DNA of 38,315 nt, from IMG/VR virus record IMGVR_UViG_3300021197_001887, positions 1 to 38,315 of that record, one strand, 5' to 3'. Shown in pieces: positions 22,935 through 31,326 of this stretch; position 1 is the first letter of the stretch, and each line of letters opens with the position of its first letter. The notes below the pieces were generated by a model. That model did no database searches. It saw only the letters and a list, made by a program, of their open reading frames with translations, and had not been told where the DNA came from. A program made the position numbers and the translations under genes. Source of the stretch: a virus.

Positions 22935-24080
22935 ATGGCCAAAAAAGCCACCAAAGCAGGTCGCGTTAATATGCAAGACCTAATGAAATTAGTAAACAAG
23001 AAAGCCGGCAGAAATGTAGCCCATGATTTGTCTGGTGATAATCCAACTTCTGTAAAAGAATGGATACCCACAGGCTCTCGCTGGCTCGATTCTATTATCT
23101 GCAAAGGGCAAGTTGCCGGGATCCCAGTTGGAAAGGTAACCGAGATTGCAGGCTTGGAATCGACCGGAAAATCTTATATGGCAGCACAGATCGCCGCAAA
23201 CGCCCAAAAACAGGGAAAGGCTGTGGTGTATTTTGATTCCGAGTCAGCTATCGACCCAAGTTTTTTAGAGAGAACTGGGTGTGATTTGGCGCGCCTTATG
23301 TATGTCCAAGCATCCTCTGTCGAGTTTGTTTTGGAGACTATCGAGGAACTCCTTGGTGCGGCTGAGGATCAGTTAGTTTTTATTTGGGATTCATTGGCCT
23401 TCACGCCTTCGATTTCTGACGTTGAGGGAGATTTTAATCCTCAATCGTCGATGGCTGTAAAGGCTCGTATTCTAGCGAAAGGTATGTCTAAATTGACTAT
23501 TCCATTAGCAGATGCTCAAGCAACGCTGATTGTATTAAACCAATTGAAGACCAATATTCCGCAAGGCCCGAATGCGCGGATTGTCGCAATGACGACACCA
23601 TACACCACTCCTGGCGGCAAAGCTATGCACTATGCGTATTCTTTGCGAGTTTGGCTAACTGGTCGCAAGGCTAAGTCTTCTTTTATCGAAGACGATAAGG
23701 GATTCCGGATTGGCTCTGAGGTTAAAGTAAAGCTTGAGAAATCACGCTTTGGAACTCAAGGGAGATCTTGCGCATTCCGAATTTTGTGGGGTACTCAGGA
23801 GATTGGTATTCGCGACGAAGAAAGTTGGTTTGATGCTATCAAGAGCGCCGAAAGCCTAACCTCGGCGGGTGCTTGGTACACTCTATCCACATCAGATGGA
23901 TATACAAAAAAGTTCCAGCCATCAAAGTGGACTGATTTAATCAAGAATGATGAAGAATTTCGCTCTCACGTTATTAAGATTATGGACGAAGAGATTGTAC
24001 AAAAGTTCGACAAACGTGAAGGTGATGCAAAAGCTTATTATGAAGATCAAGAGGACTTGACCGTCCCAGTAAAGGAATAA
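22935..24080 (+). CDS. uvsX: UvsX/RecA-like recombinase
   Basis: This 381-residue recombinase forms filaments on ssDNA and promotes strand exchange. The Walker A motif is GLESTGKS (residues 73-80), followed by VVYFDSESAI, the strand-helix containing the catalytic Glu region, and a Walker B-like LVFIWDSLAF. The QLKTNIPQGP segment and the GGKAMHYAYSLRVWL region correspond to DNA-binding loops and the core of RecA/UvsX. Length is close to T4 UvsX (391) and E. coli RecA (353). A GAGGGGA Shine-Dalgarno lies just ahead of ATG 22935. It would cooperate with the gp32-like protein. No UvsY is recognised nearby. Confidence 0.92.
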   Translation: MAKKATKAGRVNMQDLMKLVNKKAGRNVAHDLSGDNPTSVKEWIPTGSRWLDSIICKGQVAGIPVGKVTEIAGLESTGKSYMAAQIAANAQKQGKAVVYFDSESAIDPSFLERTGCDLARLMYVQASSVEFVLETIEELLGAAEDQLVFIWDSLAFTPSISDVEGDFNPQSSMAVKARILAKGMSKLTIPLADAQATLIVLNQLKTNIPQGPNARIVAMTTPYTTPGGKAMHYAYSLRVWLTGRKAKSSFIEDDKGFRIGSEVKVKLEKSRFGTQGRSCAFRILWGTQEIGIRDEESWFDAIKSAESLTSAGAWYTLSTSDGYTKKFQPSKWTDLIKNDEEFRSHVIKIMDEEIVQKFDKREGDAKAYYEDQEDLTVPVKE

Positions 24081-24090
24081 GGATTAAAAA

Positions 24091-24444
24091 ATGACATTAC
24101 TGATGATATTGTTAGCATGTGGTAGCCCAGAACCGCCGGCAGAAACTCCACAACCACAGGCCAAGATCGTAAAGCCGGCCCCACCGGAGCGAACCGCTGG
24201 AGAGAAAGCCTATAGGAGAGCCGGCTGCCGAGCTTGTCATTTGAATTCTGCAACCGGCGCCCCCGATTTGAAAAAATGGAAAGAAGACAATAAAATTGCT
24301 GGCACTCTCGATATAACACGTGAAAATATGAAGTCATATCTTCTTGCGCCACAAGATTATGTTGCTGGCTCTATTATGCCGCCAACACGTCTCAGGGCAG
24401 AAAAGTTAAATGATCTCTTAGACTATCTTTTTGAAGAGCTATAA
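24091..24444 (+). CDS. Predicted monohaem cytochrome c lipoprotein
   Basis: This 117-residue protein begins with a short hydrophobic signal MTLLMILLA ending at Cys10 (LLAC, lipobox-like), then a Pro-rich linker (residues 12-33), then a class I cytochrome c domain: haem attachment motif C46-R-A-C49-H50 and a distal ligand candidate M96 in 'GSIMPPTRL'. Intervening 'AGTLDITRENMKSYLLAPQDY' and the closing 'LNDLLDYLFEEL' helix match the C-terminal cytochrome c domain of COX2-type proteins. The product would be anchored outside the inner membrane and carry electrons, if matured by the host system. The signal is very short and lacks a basic residue; an in-frame TAA at 24085 rules out a longer start. 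A GGAATAAGGA Shine-Dalgarno is present. It sits between uvsX and a small coiled-coil gene with which it abuts. Confidence 0.75.
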   Translation: MTLLMILLACGSPEPPAETPQPQAKIVKPAPPERTAGEKAYRRAGCRACHLNSATGAPDLKKWKEDNKIAGTLDITRENMKSYLLAPQDYVAGSIMPPTRLRAEKLNDLLDYLFEEL

Positions 24445-24630
24445 ATGAAGTGGATTAAAAAATTGCTTGGACTGCGTACTCCTATAGAAAAAAAGAAAGC
24501 TGAACTGTCAAAGATGAGACAGCAGGCGATGATAGTCCAGAGAAATGGAAATATAAGAGCATACAGTGAGCTGTCTAAAAAGATCGAAGAACTTGAAGAC
24601 GAAATTGTAAATATGATCGATCTTAATTAA
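24445..24630 (+). CDS. Small Lys/Glu-rich coiled-coil protein
   Basis: This 61-residue protein starts with a hydrophobic-basic tip (MKWIKKLLGL) and continues as one long charged helix with heptad-like Leu/Ile spacing (KKKAELSKMRQQAM...YSELSKKIEELEDEIVNMI). It resembles short DUF6435/Lacal_2735-type proteins (30-40 residue helix with 'QRNGNIRAY' turn), but I am not sure. ATG immediately follows the cytochrome stop codon with no strong Shine-Dalgarno, so it is probably translated by coupling. The function is unknown. Confidence 0.6.
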   Translation: MKWIKKLLGLRTPIEKKKAELSKMRQQAMIVQRNGNIRAYSELSKKIEELEDEIVNMIDLN

Positions 24631-24639
24631 AGAAAGTAC

Positions 24640-24668
24640 TTGACTTTCCCTCTGGGATTGGCTATAAT
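24640..24668 (+). promoter_or_regulatory. sigma70-type promoter for the UV endonuclease unit
   Basis: TTGACT (24640-24645), 17 bases, then TATAAT (24663-24668), 30 bases before ATG 24698. The stretch AAAGAAAGTACTTGAC matches the sequence upstream of the 21419 promoter at 15 of 16 positions. Confidence 0.85.
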
Positions 24669-24697
24669 AAGATATAATCAATTAAGGAGGGTTATTC

Positions 24698-25633
24698 ATG
24701 CGAAACTACGGCTATGCTTGCATCAACATGGGGTTCTCAAACCGCCCCAAATCGCAACGCATCACAACTAACAGGACTATGATCAAGCGCACGTTCCAAG
24801 AGCGTGGTATTGACTATGCTTCAGAGCTTGCGCTCCAAAATCTACGCGACTTGCGTAAGATCCTAGAGTGGAATCTAGAAAACGACATTTACTTCTACCG
24901 CTTGTCATCGGACATCGTGCCGTGGGCTAGCGAGTATGACTTGCACGATATGCCCAACTATGGTGCTATCCATGCAGCAGCATTGTCCGCAGGTAACTTT
25001 GCTCGCGAGCACGGTATGCGTATTACATCACATCCTGGTCCGTTCAACAAGCTAGCATCTCCCAAGGAGCGTGTGTTCCAGCTTACTAAGACTGACTTGT
25101 CGGTCCACGGCGATCTGTTCGACCTTATCGGCCTACCGCAGACACCGTATGCCAAGCTCAATATCCACGTCGGTGCTGCTTACGGTGACAAGCCGTTTGC
25201 TCTCGACAACTTCTGTCGCAACTTCGAACGCCTACCTGACAACGTGCGCTCACGCCTTACGGTTGAGAACGATGACAAGGCTTCGCTATACTCCACCAAA
25301 GAATTGTATGATGGCGTTTACAAGCGCATCGGCATTCCGATTGTGTTCGACTATCATCACCACATGCTGCACCCCGGCGGCCAGTCTGAACAAGAAGCCC
25401 TTGAGCTTGCCTTGTCTACGTGGGGGGATGTCAAGCCAGTTGTGCATTACGCAGAATCGCGCTCTATCGAGCATAATAACCCCAAGATCAAACCTCAAGC
25501 ACACTCAGATATGATCCGCAATCCATTCAGTGATTACGGCCATGACCTTGACGTTATGATCGAAGCCAAGCACAAAGAGCTTGCATTGTTAGAATATCGT
25601 GTTATAATGAATGAACAAAGGATGGCAGTATGA
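24698..25633 (+). CDS. uvsE: UV damage endonuclease (UvdE/UVSE family)
   Basis: This 311-residue enzyme would nick DNA 5' of UV photoproducts. The family pattern is evident: N-terminal 'YGYACINMGF', then 'NLRDLRKILEWNLENDIYFYRLSSDIVPWAS', metal-binding regions 'SHPGPFNKL', 'NIHVGAAYGDK', 'LTVENDDKASLYS', 'IPIVFDYHHHMLH' and 'VVHYAESR'. This is the TIM-barrel AP-endonuclease-like fold with His/Asp/Glu metal ligands. Its length is typical of bacterial UvsE. An AAGGAGGG Shine-Dalgarno lies at about 24684-24691. Its stop overlaps the next ATG (ATGA), coupling it to the nuclease gene. It would protect phage DNA in sunlit habitats (inference). Confidence 0.9.
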   Translation: MRNYGYACINMGFSNRPKSQRITTNRTMIKRTFQERGIDYASELALQNLRDLRKILEWNLENDIYFYRLSSDIVPWASEYDLHDMPNYGAIHAAALSAGNFAREHGMRITSHPGPFNKLASPKERVFQLTKTDLSVHGDLFDLIGLPQTPYAKLNIHVGAAYGDKPFALDNFCRNFERLPDNVRSRLTVENDDKASLYSTKELYDGVYKRIGIPIVFDYHHHMLHPGGQSEQEALELALSTWGDVKPVVHYAESRSIEHNNPKIKPQAHSDMIRNPFSDYGHDLDVMIEAKHKELALLEYRVIMNEQRMAV

Positions 25634-26610
25634 AACGAGTATTAATTGTAGATGCACTGAATGCATATTTGAGAGCATACATTGTAGATCCAAGCTTATC
25701 AACCAATGGACAACCAATCGGCGGATTGAAGGGTTTTATCAAAATTCTTCAGAAATTAGTCAGACAAACAAAACCAAACGCGATTGTTATTTGTTGGGAC
25801 GGCCCAAATGGCTCTAAGAAGCGCAAGACTATGGACAAGAACTATAAAGAAGGCCGCAAACCTATTCGCTTGAACCGTTCTTTTCATAACCTAACGGACG
25901 ATGAAGAGTTGCAAAACAAGATTTGGCAACAAGGGCGCGTAGTGGAGTACTTTAATAACATGCCCATCATACAAACAATGCTCCCAGAGATCGAGGCAGA
26001 CGATGTTATATCATATGTATGCAGCATGGGCTTCTTTAAGGGCTGGCAAAAGATTATTGTCTCAAACGACAATGATTTTATGCAAGTTTGTGATGAAGAA
26101 ACTGTGTTGTGGCGCCCTGTAAAAGACGAGATTCTCAACACCAAGAGGATTGTGGAAAAGACAGGTGTACATCCAACCAATATGGCTCTTGCTCGCGCGA
26201 TCATCGGGGACACATCAGACAATCTTCCCGGCGTAAAAGGCGCCGGCTTTAAGACCGTAGGCAAGCGTCTGGGCTTTTTGTCAGAACAAAAAACCTACAC
26301 CATTGACGATGTTATGGAACATTGTTCAGAAAAGAGCAACGACAGCAAACTTAAATTCTATGAGAACGTGATAGAACAGAGAGGTATAATCGAACATAAC
26401 TATAAAATGATGCAACTGTATGCTCCCCAGATGTCAGTGCAATCAAAAAGTCATGTTAAGGATGCGATCGAAAATTTTCAATGCGAATTCAATAAAACCG
26501 AAGTGCTGAGATTGATGCGCGAGGACGGATTTGGTGAGCTAAATTGGGAAGAACTGAAAGCACACCTAAACAAGATTAGTATCGACTGTCTTGACAGCAC
26601 AACCAAATAA
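25630..26610 (+). CDS. rnh: 5'-3' exonuclease / RNase H (FEN family, T4 Rnh-like)
   Basis: This 326-residue enzyme probably removes RNA primers and flap structures. Conserved acidic motifs include D8 in 'RVLIVDALNAYLRAY', 'IVICWDGPNGSKKRK', 'LPEIEADDVISYVCS', 'IIVSNDNDFMQ', and the helix-3-turn-helix entry 'GDTSDNLPGVKGAGFKTV'. T4 RNase H is 305 residues. The ATG overlaps the uvsE stop. It would work with the polymerases on lagging-strand processing. Confidence 0.9.
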   Translation: MKRVLIVDALNAYLRAYIVDPSLSTNGQPIGGLKGFIKILQKLVRQTKPNAIVICWDGPNGSKKRKTMDKNYKEGRKPIRLNRSFHNLTDDEELQNKIWQQGRVVEYFNNMPIIQTMLPEIEADDVISYVCSMGFFKGWQKIIVSNDNDFMQVCDEETVLWRPVKDEILNTKRIVEKTGVHPTNMALARAIIGDTSDNLPGVKGAGFKTVGKRLGFLSEQKTYTIDDVMEHCSEKSNDSKLKFYENVIEQRGIIEHNYKMMQLYAPQMSVQSKSHVKDAIENFQCEFNKTEVLRLMREDGFGELNWEELKAHLNKISIDCLDSTTK

Positions 26611-26624
26611 ATCTTAATTTTGCC

Positions 26625-26652
26625 TTGACTTTAAGGCAGAATCAGGTATACT
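26625..26652 (+). promoter_or_regulatory. sigma70-type promoter for the helicase/ribonucleotide reductase unit
   Basis: TTGACT (26625-26630), 16 bases, then TATACT (26647-26652), 25 bases before ATG 26677. A second TTGACA at 26591 lacks a good -10 partner. Confidence 0.75.
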
Positions 26653-26676
26653 TATAAACACAACACGAGGGTATCA

Positions 26677-28065
26677 ATGGCAGCAGAGAAAGTAAATTTT
26701 GGAAGGTACGGGAAAGCCTTTCAAGAGGGACTAGTGCAGCTTATCTTCGAAGACCGCCCATTTGCCGATCAAATAACAGAAGTACTGGATGTAAACTTCA
26801 TTGAATTGGAATATTTGCGCGCTTTTCTAAGAAAAACTTTACAGTTTCGCAATAAATATGACAGGCACCCATCTGTGGATGCAATGCTCACGATCATAAA
26901 GACCGAGCTTGATGAAGAAGACGAAGTTTTGCAGCAACAAGTGCAGGAATACTTTAGTCGCATGCACAATCGAGAAGTAACGGACGTAGGATATATCAAA
27001 GAGACATCCATAGATTTCTGCCGGAAACAAAATCTAAAAGAAGCGATGCTGACCTCCGTTGGTCTGTTGCAAAATTGTTCGTTTGATGAAATATCAAGAA
27101 CGATCAACGACGCACTTAAACTTGGTTCTGAAAATAATTTTGGTTATGATTATATGGCCGATTTTGAGGAGCGCTTCACGCCCAAATTTCGCAATCCTGT
27201 AACTACCGGCTGGAAAGATCTAGATGGGATCACCGGCGGAGGATTAGGTAAGAGCGAACTGGGAGTTGTTATTGCGCCCACAGGAGCAGGCAAGTCAATG
27301 GTTTTGGTCCATTTGGGATCTGAGGCTTTAAAAGAAGGCAAAACTGTAGTACACTATACATTAGAGTTGCAAGATACAGTCATAGCAACTAGATATGATA
27401 GCTGTATAACTGGCTACCCCCTATCAGACATTATTAATTTTAAACAGGAAGTTTATGAAGAAATTAAAGATATTGACGGCTCACTTGTTATCAAAGAGTA
27501 CCCTACCAAATCTGCTAGTACAAATACAATCCGAGCACATCTTTCTCGGCTTGTTAAGCGTGGTATTACTCCTGGAATGGTTATTGTAGATTATGCCGAT
27601 CTGCTCAAGCCGGTACAAGCACGGAAAGAAAAGCGTGAAGAACTTGGTTCTATTTATGAAGAGTTGCGCGCTCTATCGACCGAGTTCCAGTGCCCTATTT
27701 GGACAGCTTCCCAGACCAATCGTTCTGGTCTAAGTGCGGAAGTGATCACGATGGAACAAATTTCAGAAGCTTTTAATAAGTGTTTTGTCGCAGACTTTAT
27801 TTTGTCCGTGTCACGCACCATCGAAGACAAGCAAAACAATCAAGGCAAGATTTTTATTGCTAAAAATAGAAATGGCCCAGACGGTATGGTGTACAATATC
27901 TTTATGGACACTTCCAACGTCAACATTAAAATATTACCCAAGGTACCTCAACTAGGTAATACTACCCACGGCGCACAACAAGTAGCCACCAACCCCGTCG
28001 TGCTGGATTCAAGAGCGCAGCAGGATCTATTGAGAGCAAAATATACTAAACTAAGAAGGAAATAA
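26677..28065 (+). CDS. Replicative DNA helicase (DnaB/T4 gp41-like)
   Basis: This 462-residue helicase unwinds DNA ahead of the replication fork. The C-terminal RecA-like domain begins around residue 178 with 'GWKDLDGITGGGL', then Walker A APTGAGKS (200-207) and Walker B 'MVIVDYADLL' with D305. Downstream, 'ELRALSTEFQCPIWTASQTNRSG' carries the conserved Gln of the sensor region and 'SVSRTIEDKQNNQGKIFIAKNRNG' the arginine-finger part. The N-terminal 150 residues are a helical domain like that of DnaB. Length is close to T4 gp41 (475). No primase is seen within the window. It begins a transcription unit with its own promoter. Confidence 0.9.
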   Translation: MAAEKVNFGRYGKAFQEGLVQLIFEDRPFADQITEVLDVNFIELEYLRAFLRKTLQFRNKYDRHPSVDAMLTIIKTELDEEDEVLQQQVQEYFSRMHNREVTDVGYIKETSIDFCRKQNLKEAMLTSVGLLQNCSFDEISRTINDALKLGSENNFGYDYMADFEERFTPKFRNPVTTGWKDLDGITGGGLGKSELGVVIAPTGAGKSMVLVHLGSEALKEGKTVVHYTLELQDTVIATRYDSCITGYPLSDIINFKQEVYEEIKDIDGSLVIKEYPTKSASTNTIRAHLSRLVKRGITPGMVIVDYADLLKPVQARKEKREELGSIYEELRALSTEFQCPIWTASQTNRSGLSAEVITMEQISEAFNKCFVADFILSVSRTIEDKQNNQGKIFIAKNRNGPDGMVYNIFMDTSNVNIKILPKVPQLGNTTHGAQQVATNPVVLDSRAQQDLLRAKYTKLRRK

Positions 28066-28071
28066 AGCAAA

Positions 28072-30039
28072 ATGAGAACAATCGACAACATCCGCCGCTT
28101 CAGGCTTTCAGACACGTTCATAGAGCCCTATAAGTCTGCTGTTGTACCATGGGGGCCGTTGGGCTATATTACTTATAAGCGTACATACTCGCGACGTCTG
28201 AATGAGTTTGATCCCGAAGCGACCGGTACGGAAGAGTGGTGGCAAACATGCCGCCGTGTTGTGGAGGGCATGTTCAATATGCAGAAACAGCACGTGTTCC
28301 TGCTCGGTTTGGAATGGAACGATGTTAAAGCACAAACTACAGCTAAGGACGCATTTGATCGTCTGTTTAATTTAAAGTGGACACCACCCGGCCGCGGCTT
28401 ATGGATGATGGGGACGAAGTTTGTAGAAGAGCGGACCGCTGCTGGATTGTTTAATTGTGCATTTCGCTCCACAAAAGATCTCTCTACTAAAGGGGGTTAT
28501 CTGTTTGCTTGGATGATGGACGCTCTGATGGTCGGTATTGGAGTTGGGTTTGACACCGAAGGTGCTGGCTCTGTTACGATTGCAGAACCTCAATATACTA
28601 ATGATACTTTGATCATTGATGACTCGCGTGAAGGGTGGGTGGACTCGGTACATATGCTGTTGGATGGGTTTTTCTTTGGAGCAAAAGTGCCCAAGTTTGA
28701 TTATTCTGCGATACGTCCCGAAGGCGCCCCTATTCACGGCTTCGGGGGAACGTCATCAGGCCATGGCCCACTTAAGGAACTACATGAGAGTTTAATCGAG
28801 CTATATACTCCGAAGAGCGGCGAGGTTATTACTTCGGTAGATATTGTAGACACCGAGAACCTTATTGGTCGATGCGTTGTGGCTGGAAATGTCCGCCGCT
28901 CAGCGGCACTGGCCATGGGTAGACATGATGATACGCATTATTTAGAGATGAAGAACGATTCGGAAAAACTACGACACCACCGGTGGGGCTCAAATAACTC
29001 ATTTAATGCTGTGGTCGGAATGGATTATACATGGCACGCTGAACAAAGCCAGAAGAATGGTGAACCGGGATATATTTGGTTAAATAATGCCAGAACCCGC
29101 GGCCGCTTTAAAGATGGTGAACGCTTAGATGATATCAATGTCGCTGGATTTAATCCGTGTGTTGAACAGCAACTAGAGGATGCCGAACTGTGCTGCCTGG
29201 TAGAAACCTTTCCAGCCAAACACGATGACTTGGAAGATTATTTAAAAACGCTTAAGCTTGCGTATTTGTATGGCAAAACGATCACTCTGTCCAACACGCA
29301 CTGGCCAGAGACTAACGCAAAAATGCTCAAAAACCGCCGCATCGGACTGTCACAATCTGGAGTTGTACAGTCTTTTAATAAACATGGTCGCCGAGAGATG
29401 TACAACTGGTGTGATAAGGCTTACGAGTATATTCAGAAACTCGATGATCACTACTCTAACTGGCTATGTATTCCAAAATCAATTAGGACAACCTCTATAA
29501 AGCCATCGGGTACGGTATCGCTCTTAAACGGTTCAACGCCAGGAATCCATTTCCCAGAAGATGAATATTATATCAGACGCATCAGGTTTTCTAAAGATTC
29601 TGCCCTTATCGAGCCACTTCGGGATGCTGGATATAAAATAGAAGAAGATGTTTATTCACCAAACACACTATGTGTTGAATTTCCGGTGCACGAGCCATAT
29701 TTTATCAAAGGCAAGAGAGATGTTAGCATGTGGGAGCAATTAGAAATCGCATCTCAATATCAGCACTATTGGGCAGATAACTCAGTATCGATTACAGTCA
29801 CTTTCAAGCCAGCTGAGGCATCGCAGATTAAAGATGCGCTGGAGATGTACGAAAGCCGGCTCAAGGCAGTATCATTCTTGCGGTATGAAGAAACAGGGTA
29901 CCAGCAAGCGCCGTACGAGCCGATCACCAAACAGCAATATGACAAGCTAGTTAAGAACATAACACCCATAACCAAGATTGAAACTGAATCTCAGGGCGCC
30001 GGCACAAAGTTCTGCACTAATGACAGTTGCAGTGTTTAA
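28072..30039 (+). CDS. nrdJ: Adenosylcobalamin-dependent ribonucleoside-triphosphate reductase (class II)
   Basis: This 655-residue enzyme makes dNTPs from NTPs using coenzyme B12. The active-site cluster NPC363-V-E365...C374 has exactly the spacing of C408/E410/C419 in the Lactobacillus leichmannii enzyme. C129 in 'GLFNCAFRS' matches C119, and the C-terminal redox pair C648-X4-C653 matches C731-X4-C736. All five key Cys and the Glu are present, so it is probably active. It is about 85 residues shorter than the bacterial enzyme (739). It follows the helicase gene by 6 bases. A phage with only this class needs a host that makes or imports B12. Confidence 0.93.
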   Translation: MRTIDNIRRFRLSDTFIEPYKSAVVPWGPLGYITYKRTYSRRLNEFDPEATGTEEWWQTCRRVVEGMFNMQKQHVFLLGLEWNDVKAQTTAKDAFDRLFNLKWTPPGRGLWMMGTKFVEERTAAGLFNCAFRSTKDLSTKGGYLFAWMMDALMVGIGVGFDTEGAGSVTIAEPQYTNDTLIIDDSREGWVDSVHMLLDGFFFGAKVPKFDYSAIRPEGAPIHGFGGTSSGHGPLKELHESLIELYTPKSGEVITSVDIVDTENLIGRCVVAGNVRRSAALAMGRHDDTHYLEMKNDSEKLRHHRWGSNNSFNAVVGMDYTWHAEQSQKNGEPGYIWLNNARTRGRFKDGERLDDINVAGFNPCVEQQLEDAELCCLVETFPAKHDDLEDYLKTLKLAYLYGKTITLSNTHWPETNAKMLKNRRIGLSQSGVVQSFNKHGRREMYNWCDKAYEYIQKLDDHYSNWLCIPKSIRTTSIKPSGTVSLLNGSTPGIHFPEDEYYIRRIRFSKDSALIEPLRDAGYKIEEDVYSPNTLCVEFPVHEPYFIKGKRDVSMWEQLEIASQYQHYWADNSVSITVTFKPAEASQIKDALEMYESRLKAVSFLRYEETGYQQAPYEPITKQQYDKLVKNITPITKIETESQGAGTKFCTNDSCSV

Positions 30040-30068
30040 ACAATAAATCTTAAAAAAGGAGAAGAGGG

Positions 30069-30344
30069 ATGTTTAGTCCGCTCAACCGCTACCTCCACAT
30101 CGAGATAGCACAACCAGAAAAAGAAACCACGACCGGCATTCTATTGCCCGACGATTTCAAACCAACAGAAGAGCGGCATGTGGTAGCAAATGTGCGTGCC
30201 TGGGCTGATGATGTTCGGTTTGCCGAGAACCTATCTGTTGGGAGCAACATCTTAATAGATAAATCAATGGTTGAGGAAGTCACAATAAATGGTGCAACTG
30301 CGCAGCTGGTGTTGGATAATTATGTCCTGGGACTAATTAGTTAG
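30069..30344 (+). CDS. GroES-like co-chaperonin
   Basis: This 91-residue protein has the GroES pattern: 'SPLNRYLHIEIAQPEKETTTGILLPDDF', where the mobile loop GIL-LP would contact GroEL, then 'VVANVRAWADDVRF...LSVGSNILIDKSMVEEVTINGATAQLVLDNYVLGLI', matching the beta-barrel strands and the C-terminal 'I..++VLG' ending. T4 gp31 (111 residues) replaces host GroES for capsid folding; GroES itself is 97. It follows the ribonucleotide reductase with an AAAAAAGGAG Shine-Dalgarno. The host GroEL would be the partner. The stop is TAG. Confidence 0.82.
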   Translation: MFSPLNRYLHIEIAQPEKETTTGILLPDDFKPTEERHVVANVRAWADDVRFAENLSVGSNILIDKSMVEEVTINGATAQLVLDNYVLGLIS

Positions 30345-30361
30345 AACAAAGCGAGGGATAT

Positions 30362-31315
30362 ATGCCCATTGACAAAAACTTCTATAACGAATCATCGGCT
30401 AAAAATCTTGGATGGGAACCTTCATGGTTCGGTGAAAAGTATTTTGACGATAAATTAGTCCGTGCTATCAAGAAATGGCAAAAGGCCCGCAATATTGCCT
30501 CTGATGGCTTGTGTGGGCCCATGACATATCGCCGCTTGTGGACAGAACGACAGGTTGACATCAGTGCCTATCGTCCTGATGACTGTCAATATTCTAATTA
30601 TATTGTCTACAACGGTGACTTCTATCCTATTAAGTGGGACAAGATGGTTTTGTGGTCTGACCGCGGCGGCCTAAAGGCACGAAAAGGAACTTATTATGAC
30701 TACACCGGTCGACCCAAGCGATCTGCGCGTTACTTTGTTAACCACTGGGATGTCTGCTTGACCTCTAAATCATGCCACAGTGTATTAGACAAAAGAGGGA
30801 TATCGGTCCATTTCCTCATTGACAACGATGGTACAATTTACCAGACCCTAGATCTCCAACATGGTGCTTGGCATGCAGGCTCAGAAAGAGCTAACCGCGC
30901 CTCCATTGGGGTTGAGTTGAGTAATGCATATTACCCCAAGTATCAAGACTGGTACGAGAACAATGGTTTTGGCGAAAGGCCGTTGATGGAAAACGTTCGA
31001 GTTCACGGCGAATTATTAGAGCCATTTATGGGCTTCTACCCCGCACAAATACGTGCGCTCAAGGCGTTATGGAGAGCAATCCATGGATCCATGGGGATAC
31101 CCTATGAAACGCCCCTCAATCAATTCGACAAGACTTCTAAAAGCTATGAACAAGATGTTAAATACGGCTCCTTCGCTGGGTTCGTTAGTCACTACCATGT
31201 TAGTAAGAACAAGATAGATTGCGCAGGTCTGGATCTCAAGCAGCTACTGAAAGAAGCCCAACAAGAAGACGAGGTTGGTTTTGAATCCGCTAGCGCCGCT
31301 TGCGAGGATAAATAA
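30362..31315 (+). CDS. N-acetylmuramoyl-L-alanine amidase (endolysin)
   Basis: This 317-residue enzyme cleaves peptidoglycan for lysis. N-terminal residues about 25-60 ('DDKLVRAIKKWQKARNIASDGLCGPMTYRRLW') form a peptidoglycan-binding domain 1 type repeat. The amidase-2 domain runs from about residue 120: zinc ligands H128 (FVNHWD), H279 and C287 (H-X7-C, the same spacing as H122/C130 of T7 lysozyme), with 'SVHFLIDNDGTIYQTLDLQHGAWHAG' as the core. No signal peptide is seen, so export needs a holin, none of which I recognise nearby. It follows the GroES-like gene by 17 bases with a GCGAGGGA Shine-Dalgarno. Confidence 0.88.
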   Translation: MPIDKNFYNESSAKNLGWEPSWFGEKYFDDKLVRAIKKWQKARNIASDGLCGPMTYRRLWTERQVDISAYRPDDCQYSNYIVYNGDFYPIKWDKMVLWSDRGGLKARKGTYYDYTGRPKRSARYFVNHWDVCLTSKSCHSVLDKRGISVHFLIDNDGTIYQTLDLQHGAWHAGSERANRASIGVELSNAYYPKYQDWYENNGFGERPLMENVRVHGELLEPFMGFYPAQIRALKALWRAIHGSMGIPYETPLNQFDKTSKSYEQDVKYGSFAGFVSHYHVSKNKIDCAGLDLKQLLKEAQQEDEVGFESASAACEDK

Positions 31316-31326
31316 AAGGTAAGGAT

